From Alginatibacterium sediminis (GTDB lineage Bacteria > Pseudomonadota > Gammaproteobacteria > Enterobacterales > Celerinatantimonadaceae), in contig NZ_RAQO01000004.1 of NCBI RefSeq assembly GCF_003610775.1, positions 931,755 to 995,754 of the forward strand: 64,000 bases of DNA, written 5' to 3'. Shown piece by piece: positions 35,624 to 45,612 of the stretch (positions are counted from its first letter, which is position 1; each line of letters begins with the position of its first letter). Position numbers and translations under genes: made by a program. The notes under the pieces were generated by a model. The model was given only the letters and a program-made list of their open reading frames with translations. It was not told the DNA's origin and made no database searches.

Positions 35624-36568
35624 TTAAGCTATTTCTGTTGAGCGCTGCAGTAAATCTTTAATCGCTTGGGTTTGCTTAAGTAGACGTAATTCAGCAAACA
35701 GTTCTCTAGCTTGCGGATACTGAACTCTTAAGTATGCAAACCATTGTTTTATTCGGTTAGCAAAGTACTTGGCTTTGTCACCACTAGTTTCCATAGCGGT
35801 ATATACCATGATCAACTCAATAACTTGAGACCAGGTATAGGGCTGCTGATGCCCTCGAATTACATTGGCTAAATTAGGCAGTTGCAATGCACCACGCCCC
35901 AACATTAGGCGTTGGGTTTGCGTCTGTTGCATACAGCGAGTAGCTGCATCTGCGCTAACAATCTCACCATTAGCAATCACCGGAATGCTTAACTGTTGTC
36001 TAACTTCGTCGATTTTAGGCCAAGTAATTGTGTTTGCACGATAACCATCTTCTTTGGTACGCGCATGAATCGCTAACTCGTCTGCGCCACCGGCTTCAAC
36101 TGCTTGCGCTACTTCAAAGCACTGGTTTGGATCATCCCAACCTAAGCGGATTTTGACGCTTAAAGTTTGACCGATTGGAACCGCTTTGCGCATTTGCGAA
36201 ACAATTTGATAAATCAGTTCTGGCTTTTTAAGCAAGACTGCGCCGCCCTCACTTTTATTAACCTGCTTAGCTGGACAGCCACAATTTAAGTCGACCCCCG
36301 GAGAACCTAGTTCTATTGCTCGGGCGGCATTTTCAGCTAACCATTGTGGATGCTGTCCAAGCAGTTGCACACGCACCGGGCATCCCGCTAGAGTCTTTCC
36401 GTCATTGTGTAATTCAGGAGCTAAACGGTAGAACGTACGCTGCGGCAATAGCGAGTCGACCACTCGCACAAATTCTGTCACGCACAGATCGTAGTCATTA
36501 ATCTGGGTGAGTAAGTCGCGCATAAGAGGATCTAATACACCGTCCATCGGGGCTAGGCTAAGCTGCAT
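35624..36568 (-). CDS. dusC: tRNA-dihydrouridine(16) synthase DusC
   Basis: 314 aa TIM-barrel flavoprotein. N-terminal LAPMDGVLDPLMRDLLTQ is DusC-like, the catalytic Cys is C98 in NCGCPAKQVNKSEGGAV, and the FMN-binding VIANGEIVSADAA is seen. It reduces U16 in tRNA. Single gene about 130 bases upstream of apt. Confidence 0.93.
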   Translation of the reverse strand: MQLSLAPMDGVLDPLMRDLLTQINDYDLCVTEFVRVVDSLLPQRTFYRLAPELHNDGKTLAGCPVRVQLLGQHPQWLAENAARAIELGSPGVDLNCGCPAKQVNKSEGGAVLLKKPELIYQIVSQMRKAVPIGQTLSVKIRLGWDDPNQCFEVAQAVEAGGADELAIHARTKEDGYRANTITWPKIDEVRQQLSIPVIANGEIVSADAATRCMQQTQTQRLMLGRGALQLPNLANVIRGHQQPYTWSQVIELIMVYTAMETSGDKAKYFANRIKQWFAYLRVQYPQARELFAELRLLKQTQAIKDLLQRSTEIA

Positions 36569-36764
36569 TAATAAAGCTCAATACTTGAAAAGAGCGCTAT
36601 TGTACACGCTTTAGTATCAAACCCAAGATATGAGTTAATGCTTTAAACCGAATGCTAATTATCAAGAAATTTCAATAAACACGGTAATTTTTGACACAAA
36701 TCATGAAGTTGCTCACAGTTCGCTGGCTATACTAAACCATTGTCAAATCTAGTGAGGAAACAGT

Positions 36765-37139
36765 GTGAGTCACACTGAAGTAAGAAGTCGTTTACTAGGC
36801 TTACTCGCAAGCCAAAAAGCCGAGATCATTGTTGAGTTTTCGCATTCAAGCCGACCCAGCTTGCAGCTAAGTGCTGAGCGTTTGCATCAGATGTCGCATT
36901 CCGAACTTATTGAATTGGCTGAAAAAATAGATGACCAGCGTTTACATGCTAATCTTAAACAATTACAGCGAATAGATGCAGCACTTTGCCAACTAGATAT
37001 AGGCATGTATGGTTTATGTAGCGACTGCGAAGAGCCAATCGAAAGCAAAGCGTTGGAGCTTGACCCCTGTGTTCAACGCTGTCGTAGCTGCCAAGACAAA
37101 CACGCGAATATCCGCCGTAAACATATTCACGCACTCTAG
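36765..37139 (+). CDS. DksA/TraR-type C4 zinc-finger protein
   Basis: 124 aa. A helical N-terminal hairpin region leads to a C-terminal zinc finger with Cys85, Cys88, Cys106 and Cys109 (GLCSDCEEPI and CRSCQ), the DksA/TraR pattern. It is shorter than DksA (151 aa) and lacks the usual coiled-coil tip sequence, so it is a DksA-like paralogue that may bind RNA polymerase in the secondary channel. GTG start with GAGGAAA 7 bases upstream. Confidence 0.85.
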   Translation: MSHTEVRSRLLGLLASQKAEIIVEFSHSSRPSLQLSAERLHQMSHSELIELAEKIDDQRLHANLKQLQRIDAALCQLDIGMYGLCSDCEEPIESKALELDPCVQRCRSCQDKHANIRRKHIHAL

Positions 37140-37157
37140 CTGTGAATTCGACGTATT

Positions 37158-37187
37158 AAAAAGGCCTTCAAATTGAAGGCCTTTTTT
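37158..37187. terminator. Bidirectional terminator between the DksA-like gene and topA
   Basis: AAGGCCTTCAA (37161-37171) and TTGAAGGCCTT (37173-37183) form a near-perfect hairpin flanked by A- and T-runs, serving both convergent genes. Confidence 0.9.
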
Positions 37188-37201
37188 GTACACAAAGCTA
37201 T

Positions 37202-39817
37202 TTATTTTTTCTTAGATTTGTCTTCTACAACCCAAGCACTGTTTTGATAATACGCACGCCAACCTGTCGGTTTTTTCTCGACTTCTGTAGAGAGGTATTG
37301 TTCTTTGGTTTTTCGACTGTATCGTACTAATGCTTTGTTACCCACACTGTCTTTTTGAGGTCCATCGGCAAGGTAATGAAACTTTGGAGACAAACGCTCT
37401 CTAAAGCGATGTAGTTCTTCAACCAAAGGCGCGCGAGTTTCCCGAGATTTCGGGAAGTTACTTGCAGCCATGAACAATCCAGAAGCACCATCCCTTAAGA
37501 CAAAATAGGCATCGCTATTGCTGCATTCCAATTCTGGTAAATGCACCGGATCTTCTCGCGGTGGAGCCACTTCACCATTGCGTAAAATCTTACGAGTATT
37601 GGTACATTCTTCGTTAGTACAAGCCATATACTTACCAAAACGACCGGTACGAAGCTGCATATCACTACTACATTTCTCGCACTCAACGATTGGGCCATCA
37701 TAGCCCTTGATCTTAAACTCACCTTTCTCGATTTCGTATCCATGGCAATCAGGATTGTTACCACAAACATGCAACTTACGCTCACTATCAATCAAGTAGG
37801 AGTCCATCGCCGTTGCACAAATTGGGCATCGACGTTTAGCCATTAGAGCTTGGGTTTCTTGATCGTCTTCATTGCTAGCGACGGCTTCTTCACCAGGTGT
37901 TAAGTTAATCGTACACTTACAGCGCTCTTTTGGCGGTAAGGCATAACCAGAGCAGCCTAAAAACACACCTGTACTTGCAGTTCTAATTCCCATCGGACGA
38001 CCGCAATCTGGGCATTGAATATCTGTTAGTACCGGCTCGTTAGCGCGCATACCATCATCAGCATCGGCTTTGCTTAACTGCTTAGTAAAGTTGGCATAGA
38101 ACTTATCTAAGGTATCTTTCCAACCAAGTTTACCTTCAGCAACGTCATCAAGCTGTTCTTCCATGCCGGCAGTAAAGTCGTAACTCATCAAATCATCAAA
38201 GCTTTCGACTAATCGTTCAGCGACAATTTCGCCCATTTTCTCGGCGTAAAAACGACGGTTTTCGGTATGCACATAACCACGGTCTTGAATGGTCGAGATA
38301 ATTGACGCATACGTTGAAGGACGGCCAATGCCTCGTTTTTCTAGCTCCCGAACCAACGATGCTTCATTGAATCGCGCTGGCGGTTTAGTGAAGTGTTGTT
38401 TTGGGTCCAAGGCCAGCAAGTCCATTGACTCACCAGTCGTAACATCGGGCAGAATTTTGTCTTCATCTTTTTTGCCGCGTATAGCGCTGATCACGCGCGT
38501 CCAACCATCAAAGCGCAGGGTTTTTCCGCGTGCTTTTAACTCGTAATCTCCGGCTTTAACGCTAATGGTGCTTGAGTCATACAAGGCATCGGTCATTTGA
38601 CAAGCTAAAAATTGGCTCCAAATTAATTCATAGAGTTTTTTAGCATCAGCTTCGACACTCAGGTCAACCGCTACAACGTTAACATCAGAAGGTCGAATGG
38701 CTTCGTGAGCCTCTTGCGCCCCCTCTTTGCTTGAATAACGAAGTGGGTCTTTTGGAAGATATTTAGCCCCAAAATTGTCGCCAATATAATCGCGTGCACC
38801 AGCAACTGCATCTTGGCTTAAGTTGGTTGAATCAGTACGCATATAAGTAATGTAACCAGCTTCATATAAGCGCTGAGCCAGCATCATGGTGCGTTTAACA
38901 CCATAGCCCAAACGGGTACTTGCGGCTTGTTGTAGTGTAGAGGTAATAAAAGGAGCTTTTGGCTTAGAGCGTGTTGGTTTATCTTCGCGAGAACTAACCA
39001 GATATTTGGCTTGATTTAAATCAGCTACTGCTTTGTCAGCTTGTTGCTGATTTACCGGTTTAAAACTCTGACCTTGGAATTTGGCAACTTCCATACGTAA
39101 ATTGGCTTTTTTGGCCGTATTTAAATCCGCATGAATATCCCAAAATTCTTCAGGTACAAACGCTTTGATCTCACGTTCTTTTTCAACCACTAATCGTACT
39201 GCAACCGACTGTACTCGCCCAGCAGAGAGGCCCCGAGCAATTTTTTTCCATAGCAACGGAGAAACCATGTAACCAACAACACGGTCCAGAAAACGCCTTG
39301 CTTGCTGCGCATTAACACGGTCAATATTTAGTTCGCCAGGTTGGGAGAAAGCCTCTTGAATAGCACTCTTGGTAATTTCGTTAAACACCACGCGTTTGAA
39401 GCGGCTGTCATCACCACCAATCACTTCACGTAGATGCCACGCAATTGCCTCTCCTTCCCTATCCATATCCGTTGCGAGATAGATTATGTCAGCGTCTTCG
39501 GCAAGTTTTTGAAGTTCCGCAACAACTTTCTCCTTGCCGGGAACCACTTGATAACTAGCTTTCCAATCATGTTCAGGGTCGATACCCATACGCGAGACTA
39601 AGGCCTTTTTATCGCGCTTGGCTTTTAACTTGGCTTTTTCTTCAGCACTAAGACCTTTAGTAACCGCCGGAGTCGCCTTTTTACGGGTTGTTGAGCCACT
39701 TTTAGGTAAATCACGTATATGACCCACACTCGACTTCACCACGTACTGACGTCCGAGGTACTTATTAATTGTTTTTGCCTTTGCCGGTGATTCGACAATT
39801 ACGAGAGATCTACCCAT
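37202..39817 (-). CDS. topA: DNA topoisomerase I (type IA)
   Basis: 871 aa. TOPRIM acidic triad in [10 protein letters not shown] (D117, D119, E122), catalytic Tyr325 in ITYMRTDST, and three C-terminal Cys4 zinc ribbons (starting [18 protein letters not shown] and CEKCSSDMQ) plus further ribbon-like domains. It relaxes negative supercoils in the cytoplasm. The size and zinc ribbons match E. coli TopA (865 aa). A single gene, divergent from astB. Confidence 0.97.
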   Translation of the reverse strand: MGRSLVIVESPAKAKTINKYLGRQYVVKSSVGHIRDLPKSGSTTRKKATPAVTKGLSAEEKAKLKAKRDKKALVSRMGIDPEHDWKASYQVVPGKEKVVAELQKLAEDADIIYLATDMDREGEAIAWHLREVIGGDDSRFKRVVFNEITKSAIQEAFSQPGELNIDRVNAQQARRFLDRVVGYMVSPLLWKKIARGLSAGRVQSVAVRLVVEKEREIKAFVPEEFWDIHADLNTAKKANLRMEVAKFQGQSFKPVNQQQADKAVADLNQAKYLVSSREDKPTRSKPKAPFITSTLQQAASTRLGYGVKRTMMLAQRLYEAGYITYMRTDSTNLSQDAVAGARDYIGDNFGAKYLPKDPLRYSSKEGAQEAHEAIRPSDVNVVAVDLSVEADAKKLYELIWSQFLACQMTDALYDSSTISVKAGDYELKARGKTLRFDGWTRVISAIRGKKDEDKILPDVTTGESMDLLALDPKQHFTKPPARFNEASLVRELEKRGIGRPSTYASIISTIQDRGYVHTENRRFYAEKMGEIVAERLVESFDDLMSYDFTAGMEEQLDDVAEGKLGWKDTLDKFYANFTKQLSKADADDGMRANEPVLTDIQCPDCGRPMGIRTASTGVFLGCSGYALPPKERCKCTINLTPGEEAVASNEDDQETQALMAKRRCPICATAMDSYLIDSERKLHVCGNNPDCHGYEIEKGEFKIKGYDGPIVECEKCSSDMQLRTGRFGKYMACTNEECTNTRKILRNGEVAPPREDPVHLPELECSNSDAYFVLRDGASGLFMAASNFPKSRETRAPLVEELHRFRERLSPKFHYLADGPQKDSVGNKALVRYSRKTKEQYLSTEVEKKPTGWRAYYQNSAWVVEDKSKKK

Positions 39818-40120
39818 TTATATCTAGCTTCCAAAGAGAATTGCTAAGCTCATGCAGACAAAACTAGCACGGCTGAAAGGTTTGGCGAATTATTTTGCTT
39901 ATATTTATATTGCTTACAAAGCTACTCAGGTCAACAAAAAACTTCTGTTCTGCTGCTATCCGGGTGAAAAAACAGCTGATTTGCTACTTTGATCGAAACT
40001 TTCTTACATCTTGTTTGCATTTCTTCACAACTAACTTCAAATAAGGCTATACTGCGCCGATTCCGATTCCAGTCTTTCGAATCATTGGTATATTTTTTCT
40101 TTTTCACGCAAGGGAGCGGC
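39818..40120. other. topA/astB divergent intergenic region
   Basis: 303 bases with the promoters of both genes, not resolvable with confidence. A sigma-54-like GG...GC pair was examined and rejected for spacing. No convincing ArgR box was found. Confidence 0.3.
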
Positions 40121-41461
40121 ATGAAACACTATGAAGTAAATTTTGATGGTTTGGTCGGCCCAAGCCATAACTACGCAGGCCTATCATTCGGAAACGTTGC
40201 CTCACTGAATAACGCTCAAGGTGTTTCAAACCCTAAGCAAGCTGCGTTGCAGGGCTTAGCTAAAATGAAAGCTTTACACGATATGGGCTTTTCTCAAGGC
40301 GTACTTGCGCCCCAGCAACGTCCAGACTTAAATTTGTTACGCCAAGTAGGCTTTTCAGGCAATGACCAGCAAGTACTTGAAAAAGCGTCTAAGCAAGCAC
40401 CGGCAATCTTATTAGCTGCCTACTCTGCTTCAAGTATGTGGACAGCAAATGCTGCCACGGTTTCGCCAAGTGCGGACACAACTGATGGTAAAGTTCACTT
40501 CACACCAGCCAATCTAACCAGTAAGTTGCACCGTGCAATAGAGCCCAAAACAACAGGTAATATTCTGCAAGCCGTATTCAAAGATGAAAAATTCTTTGCT
40601 CATCACCATGCGCTTCCCAGCAACGATTTTTTTGGTGATGAAGGGGCTGCTAACCACACCCGTCTTTGCGCAGATTATGGTAGTGCAGGCGTTGAGTTGT
40701 TTGTCTATGGCAAGCAAGCTAGTAATCTAAACACCCCTGCCCCTTTAAAGTTCCCTGCAAGGCAAACCTTAGAGGCGAGTCAAGCTGTAGCACGTTTGCA
40801 TGGTTTGGACGATAGTACGACGGTATTTGCTCAACAAAATCCGGATGTGATTGACCAAGGGGTTTTTCACAATGATGTTATTGCCGTTGGTAATCGAAAC
40901 GTGTTGTTTTATCACCAACAAGCATTTTTAGATAGTGACAAACTCAAACAAGATTTACATCAACGTTTAGAAGGGCTAGATCTGCATTTCCTTGAAGTTC
41001 CCACCAGCGAAGTATCCATTCAAGACGCTGTTGAGAGCTATCTATTTAATACTCAGATCCTAAGCCGTCCAAACGGCGAAATGATGATCGTTGCGCCTTT
41101 AGAATGCCAAAACAACCCACGTGTATATGCTTACTTAGATAGTATTGCCCAACGCGGTACACCGATTACTAAAGTTCAATATTTTGATGTAAAACAAAGC
41201 ATGCAAAATGGCGGAGGTCCTGCGTGTCTTCGTCTTCGAGTCGCTTTAAGTGAACAAGAACTTCACGCGGTAAATCAGAATTGTTTAATGAGTGACAGTT
41301 TGTATGAAAAATTAGTGGCCTGGGTGAACAAAAACTACCGTGATCAACTCGCTTTCGACGACATGAGAGATATAGTGCTCATACAAGAAATTCAACAAGG
41401 ACTCGATGAACTGAGTCAAATACTTCACATCGGCAGTGTTTACCCTTTCCAGCAAATCTAA
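40121..41461 (+). CDS. astB: N-succinylarginine dihydrolase
   Basis: 446 aa (E. coli AstB 447). Catalytic triad as in the family: Glu174 (GDEGAAN), His250 (GVFHNDV) and Cys369 (GGGPACL). The start [19 protein letters not shown] is diagnostic. It hydrolyses N2-succinylarginine to succinylornithine, CO2 and ammonia in the arginine succinyltransferase pathway. The ATG at 40121 has AAGGGAG upstream; the open frame from 39989 is not coding. Unusually the other ast genes are not adjacent. Confidence 0.96.
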   Translation: MKHYEVNFDGLVGPSHNYAGLSFGNVASLNNAQGVSNPKQAALQGLAKMKALHDMGFSQGVLAPQQRPDLNLLRQVGFSGNDQQVLEKASKQAPAILLAAYSASSMWTANAATVSPSADTTDGKVHFTPANLTSKLHRAIEPKTTGNILQAVFKDEKFFAHHHALPSNDFFGDEGAANHTRLCADYGSAGVELFVYGKQASNLNTPAPLKFPARQTLEASQAVARLHGLDDSTTVFAQQNPDVIDQGVFHNDVIAVGNRNVLFYHQQAFLDSDKLKQDLHQRLEGLDLHFLEVPTSEVSIQDAVESYLFNTQILSRPNGEMMIVAPLECQNNPRVYAYLDSIAQRGTPITKVQYFDVKQSMQNGGGPACLRLRVALSEQELHAVNQNCLMSDSLYEKLVAWVNKNYRDQLAFDDMRDIVLIQEIQQGLDELSQILHIGSVYPFQQI

Positions 41462-41540
41462 TCCTGATCCATCTTTTGATTTGGGTACTAAATCCGGGTA
41501 TATATTGTCCAATGTATACCCTTTCTGATAGGGCTATCCC

Positions 41541-42011
41541 ATGAAAACAGCAGTTTTTGTTGATGTACAAAATATTTATTACACAACGAGGGAAACCTAC
41601 GGCCGCCCGTTCAACTATCGTCGTTTTTGGGAAAACCTCAGTCAAGAGCATGAAATCGTAGCCGCCTATGCCTATGCCATAGATCGCGGCGATCAAGGGC
41701 AGCAAAAATTTCAAAGCGCACTTAAACATATTGGCTTTGAGTTGAAGCTTAAACCCTTCATTCAACGTGCCGATGGCAGCGCAAAAGGCGATTGGGATGT
41801 AGGTATAACTATCGATGTTCTAAGCTGGGCAGCTTCGGTAGAACAAATCGTTTTACTCTCAGGCGACGGTGATTTTGAAATCTTAGTTGATCATGTCCAA
41901 CAAAATTTTGGTAACTATTGCAAAGTTGTATCGGTCGCGCCCTTAAGTGCCCAAGTCCTCATTCGGCGCGCCAACGATCACCATAACATCGGCCCATCAG
42001 ATCTGCTGTAG
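41541..42011 (+). CDS. NYN-domain (LabA/DUF88) ribonuclease-like protein
   Basis: 156 aa, a single NYN/PIN-like domain. Acidic residues typical of metal-dependent RNases are in VFVDVQNIYY (N-terminus), KGDWDVGITIDVL and LLSGDGDFEILVDHV. Family members are likely RNA-cleaving or RNA-binding; the target is unknown. Stand-alone gene 80 bases after astB. Confidence 0.85.
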   Translation: MKTAVFVDVQNIYYTTRETYGRPFNYRRFWENLSQEHEIVAAYAYAIDRGDQGQQKFQSALKHIGFELKLKPFIQRADGSAKGDWDVGITIDVLSWAASVEQIVLLSGDGDFEILVDHVQQNFGNYCKVVSVAPLSAQVLIRRANDHHNIGPSDLL

Positions 42012-42144
42012 GCTAAAAGCTTAGCCTAGCTATACGATGAATATTTGTCGCCAATCATTGGCATTTTCAGCTTTGCTGCTACACTAGCGCCCATTAATTA
42101 AAGAGCCGCCGCATTTTTGCGCAGCAAACCCTTGAAGGTTAGTT

Positions 42145-42501
42145 ATGGATTTAAAAGCTGAGTTACAAAAACTGAATGAACAAATAGAGCGCTTCAAACG
42201 TAAACGCAGCGCTGCTGTAACTCGTGAAGACCCTAAAGTTATCGCGCAGTTTGACCGCGAAATAGCTGTCGCAACAAAAAAAGTAGCATCGCTTAAACAC
42301 CAGCTAAGTAAAGAAATTGGTGATAAGAATAAAGCGTTAAAAAGCTATGCCTTTAGTCGTGTCATTACTAAAGCAGAACAAGCTGATATGGGGAAGTTGA
42401 AAAAGTCAGTTAAGGGCTTAGTTGTCGTGCACCCCATGACTGCGGCTGGTCGAGAGATGGGGCTTAAAGAAGTCACAGGTTACGCAGCTAAAAAGTTTTA
42501 A
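42145..42501 (+). CDS. yibL: YibL family ribosome-associated protein
   Basis: 118 aa. N-terminal coiled coil (QKLNEQIERFKRKRSA) and a highly conserved C-terminus: ITKAEQADMGKLKKSVKG followed by LVVVHPMTAAGREMGLKEVTG, almost identical to E. coli YibL by memory. In E. coli it is found with ribosomes; its job is unknown. Single gene closed by a hairpin. Confidence 0.92.
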   Translation: MDLKAELQKLNEQIERFKRKRSAAVTREDPKVIAQFDREIAVATKKVASLKHQLSKEIGDKNKALKSYAFSRVITKAEQADMGKLKKSVKGLVVVHPMTAAGREMGLKEVTGYAAKKF

Positions 42502-42515
42502 TATACTCAAATACA

Positions 42516-42545
42516 ACTCGTATCAAGGCCTTGCTTGATACGAGT
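42516..42545. terminator. Hairpin terminator between yibL and sohB
   Basis: Perfect 12-bp stem ACTCGTATCAAG (42516-42527) and CTTGATACGAGT (42534-42545), loop GCCTTG, between two convergent gene ends. No long T-run on either side. Confidence 0.75.
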
Positions 42546-42557
42546 CTTCAAACTTTG

Positions 42558-43592
42558 TTACTTCGTCCAATCCCAAGAACGCGCCGCTAATACTTTCAGC
42601 GCCAGGCTTTCAATCGTCATCGAAGCCGCTTGTGCAATTCGTTCGCTAAGCTTTTTCTTACCATGATATTTGAGTAACACCACTTTGAATTTATCATGCG
42701 CTTGCATCACAAAATCGTCACTGGTTTGAATTTTATCGATCAACTGTAGGTCCAATGCTTGACTACCATACCAATGTTCACCGGTTGCTACTTTTACAAT
42801 ATCAAGTTGAGGACGACGCTCACTCACAAATTCTTTGAACAACACGTGTGTCTCTTCGAGCTCTTGTTTGAATTTTTCTCTTGCAGCATCAGTGTTTTCA
42901 CCAAACATCGTTAATGTGCGTTTGTACTCACCAGCGGTTAGCTGTTCAAACTCAACATCATTCTTTTTCAATATCTTATTAAAGTTAGGGATCTGTGCGA
43001 TTACACCAATCGACCCAATAATGGCAAACGGGGCAGCGATTAGATCGTTGCCTAAACAGGCCATCATATATCCACCACTGGCAGCAACTTTATCAACCGA
43101 AATAGTAATATGAATATTAGCAGCGCGCAGACGCTCAATTTGAGATGAAGCCAAACCATATGCGTGAACCATACCACCGCCACTTTCCAGACGAATAAGC
43201 ACTTGGTCCTCTTCGTTAGCGGCGATAATCACGGCGCTAACCTCTTCACGCATCTCTTGGACTTCTTTAGCATCGATACTGCCTTTAAAATCCAAAACGA
43301 ATAGGCGCGGTTTACTCGTTTCAGGTTCTTTTTTAGCTTTTTTCTTTTCTTGTTTATGCTGCTTCTTCAACTCTTTTTTATGCTTTTTGAGCTCTTCTTT
43401 ACTTAATAAGCTGGCAGTAAGGGTTTCGCCCATTTCTTCATGAAGCTCTGACAAATCTGTGAGTTCCAACTCGCCATTACGGTGTTTCTGCTTCATCCCT
43501 AAGCCAATCAAAATTAAGGCAATCGCAGCGATTGAAATTACAATCGTTAGTGACTTCGCCACGAACATCCCGAGTTCAACTAAAAAATCCAA
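42558..43592 (-). CDS. sohB: Inner-membrane serine protease SohB (S49 family)
   Basis: 344 aa (E. coli SohB 349). TM segment at about 11-31, a Lys-rich linker (60-90), and an S49 protease domain with nucleophile Ser172 in VDKVAASGGYMMAC and general base Lys224 in AGEYKRT. It is related to signal-peptide peptidase A and acts in the periplasm. Single gene. Confidence 0.95.
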   Translation of the reverse strand: MDFLVELGMFVAKSLTIVISIAAIALILIGLGMKQKHRNGELELTDLSELHEEMGETLTASLLSKEELKKHKKELKKQHKQEKKKAKKEPETSKPRLFVLDFKGSIDAKEVQEMREEVSAVIIAANEEDQVLIRLESGGGMVHAYGLASSQIERLRAANIHITISVDKVAASGGYMMACLGNDLIAAPFAIIGSIGVIAQIPNFNKILKKNDVEFEQLTAGEYKRTLTMFGENTDAAREKFKQELEETHVLFKEFVSERRPQLDIVKVATGEHWYGSQALDLQLIDKIQTSDDFVMQAHDKFKVVLLKYHGKKKLSERIAQAASMTIESLALKVLAARSWDWTK

Positions 43593-43881
43593 TGCTTTCT
43601 CCTAGGTCGGTAATGTATATGCTTACCGAGTTGCGCCTCAAACAGAGGCATAATTTATGGGATTTATACCATATTTAGCGCTCGAGCGTGAACAAGTGCC
43701 TAAAACTAAACTTTATGCGCTGCACCGGATAAATGACCATGCTATAGTTTTATCAATAGACCGCATAAGCAACTTTTTATAACAAAGTGATGGTGCAGCA
43801 ACGCAAGGTACCTTTGCTGATAAACCCCCGTTAACTGTGTGAAAAAGTGCTCTGCATTAGATTTTTTAGAAAGGATTTCAC

Positions 43882-44640
43882 TTGACCACAGCTCAGAACT
43901 ATCAAGCCACCGATAACTGCCTGCAAGGTAAAACGATATTAGTAACTGGAGCGGGTGACGGAATAGGCCGTCAAGCAGCTCTAAGCTACGCTCAGTACGG
44001 AGCAACCGTTATTTTATTGGGTCGCACTGTAGCTAAACTCGAATCAGTTTATGATGAAATTGTCGCTTTAGAATATAGCGAACCCGCCATCGTTCCACTA
44101 GATTTAAAAGGCGCCAGTGCCCAAAACTATCATGACATGGCAGCTACAATCGAAAATCAGTTTGGAGCACTAGATGGCGCCCTGTTAAATGCAGCAATGC
44201 TTGGCGTGTTGAGTCCTTTTGCTCAGATCGAAGAATCTTTATTCGACGAAATGATGCAAGTCAATGTGAAGTCGCAATTTTTACTAGCACAAGCACTATT
44301 ACCTTTGATGAGTAAGTCTGAACATAGCTCCCTCATATTTACTAGCTCAAGTGTTGGTCGAACAGCTCGAGCCTATTGGGGTGCTTACAGCATTTCAAAA
44401 TTTGCTGTTGAAGGTATAAGTCAGCTCATTTCAGACGAGTATGAGCAAAGTACATTGCGCTGTAATTGTATTAATCCAGGTGCAACGCGTACCAAAATGC
44501 GTGCCGGTGCCTATCCAGCGGAAGACCCCCAGTCATTGAGAACAGCACTAGACATTATGCCGAGTTACTTGTATCTAATGGCCGATGACAGTATCGGTGT
44601 AAACGGTCAAAGCTTAGATGCACAACCGCCAAAATCGTAA
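43882..44640 (+). CDS. yciK: YciK-type short-chain dehydrogenase
   Basis: 252 aa. SDR cofactor motif TGAGDGIG, NAA motif LLNAAMLG, catalytic Ser (TSSSVGR) and Y-x3-K in GAYSISKFA. Strong likeness to E. coli YciK, a putative oxidoreductase of unknown substrate. TTG start with AAGGA 8 bases upstream. The following LysR gene starts 20 bases later, so they may be co-transcribed. Confidence 0.9.
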   Translation: MTTAQNYQATDNCLQGKTILVTGAGDGIGRQAALSYAQYGATVILLGRTVAKLESVYDEIVALEYSEPAIVPLDLKGASAQNYHDMAATIENQFGALDGALLNAAMLGVLSPFAQIEESLFDEMMQVNVKSQFLLAQALLPLMSKSEHSSLIFTSSSVGRTARAYWGAYSISKFAVEGISQLISDEYEQSTLRCNCINPGATRTKMRAGAYPAEDPQSLRTALDIMPSYLYLMADDSIGVNGQSLDAQPPKS

Positions 44641-44660
44641 ATACTAAGCAGGATGACTTT

Positions 44661-45572
44661 TTGAGTATGAATCGTTCTTATCGCGCAAAATCCACTCTAG
44701 AACAATGGCGTATTTTTCAAGCCGTTGTTGAGCAAGGCGGTTATGCCCAAGCGGCTTTTTACCTAAATAAAAGTCAATCCTCTTTAAATCACGCTGTAGG
44801 TAAGCTGCAAAATATGCTTGGCGTTCAGTTACTCCAAGTTACTGGTAGAAAAGCAGAATTAACCGAAATTGGTCAAGTCATGCTGCGCCGAAGTTTAAGT
44901 CTTACGCAAGGAATCGAGGAGCTAGAAGGGCTCGCACTTAATCTACAGCAAGGCTGGGAACCAGAAATCACCTTGGCTAGAGAAATTATTCACCCGACAG
45001 CTCCTGTTCATCAAGCTCTAAAAAGTTTTCTGCCCCTAAGTAAAGGAACCCGTGTCAAAATTATCGACACGGTGATGAGTGGCAGTGAAGAAATGCTAAC
45101 CAATGGTAATTGCCAACTCGCCATCATGCCTGTACTGCCTAAAGGCTATCTTGGTGAACCGCTTATTAACATCGAAATGATTCTTGTCATTGGTGCATCG
45201 CACTCATTGGCGAAACGCAGAAACTCTCTAAATGTTAGCGACATTGCTCCACACTTACAGATTGTAATTCGCGATACAGCTAGTCAACCTAAAGAAAACC
45301 AAGGTTGGTTACGCGCAGAGCAGCGTTGGACGGTTGGAAGTTTTTATGAGGCTATCGATCTGGTTAAGGAAGGTCTAGCATTCGCTTGGTTACCACGGCA
45401 TTTGATCAGTGCTGAACTGCGCAGCGAAGAACTAATTCAGTTAAAAGTATTAGGTGGCAGCATAAAACGCATGGAATCATATCTAGTACTACCTGATGCT
45501 GAACAGGCTGGTCCAGCCACACGTTTGTTGTTTGATCAGCTGCTAGAAAGCCATGCGACTAGCTCGTCTTGA
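44661..45572 (+). CDS. LysR-family transcriptional regulator
   Basis: 303 aa. N-terminal winged helix-turn-helix (VVEQGGYAQAAFYLNKSQSS and GVQLLQVTGRKAELTEIG) and a substrate-binding effector domain. TTG start with AGGA 7 bases upstream; the ATG two codons later is 13 bases from it. It follows yciK in the same direction. No divergent target is visible; the ligand is unknown. Confidence 0.9.
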   Translation: MSMNRSYRAKSTLEQWRIFQAVVEQGGYAQAAFYLNKSQSSLNHAVGKLQNMLGVQLLQVTGRKAELTEIGQVMLRRSLSLTQGIEELEGLALNLQQGWEPEITLAREIIHPTAPVHQALKSFLPLSKGTRVKIIDTVMSGSEEMLTNGNCQLAIMPVLPKGYLGEPLINIEMILVIGASHSLAKRRNSLNVSDIAPHLQIVIRDTASQPKENQGWLRAEQRWTVGSFYEAIDLVKEGLAFAWLPRHLISAELRSEELIQLKVLGGSIKRMESYLVLPDAEQAGPATRLLFDQLLESHATSSS

Positions 45573-45612
45573 TCTTGATGAAGCAGGCTAGCCGCACTGT
45601 TGGTGATCACAT

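Noticed and set aside
39884-39898. Sigma-54 promoter in front of astB
   Set aside because: GG and GC are separated by 11 bases, not 10, and flanking bases fit poorly.
39989-40120. N-terminal extension of astB
   Set aside because: AstB family starts at M-K-H-Y-E-V-N; the extension has a non-homologous hydrophobic run and the strong ribosome site is at 40121.
43742-44005. 87-codon minus-strand frame near yciK
   Set aside because: Overlaps the well-supported yciK start and has no domain or ribosome site.
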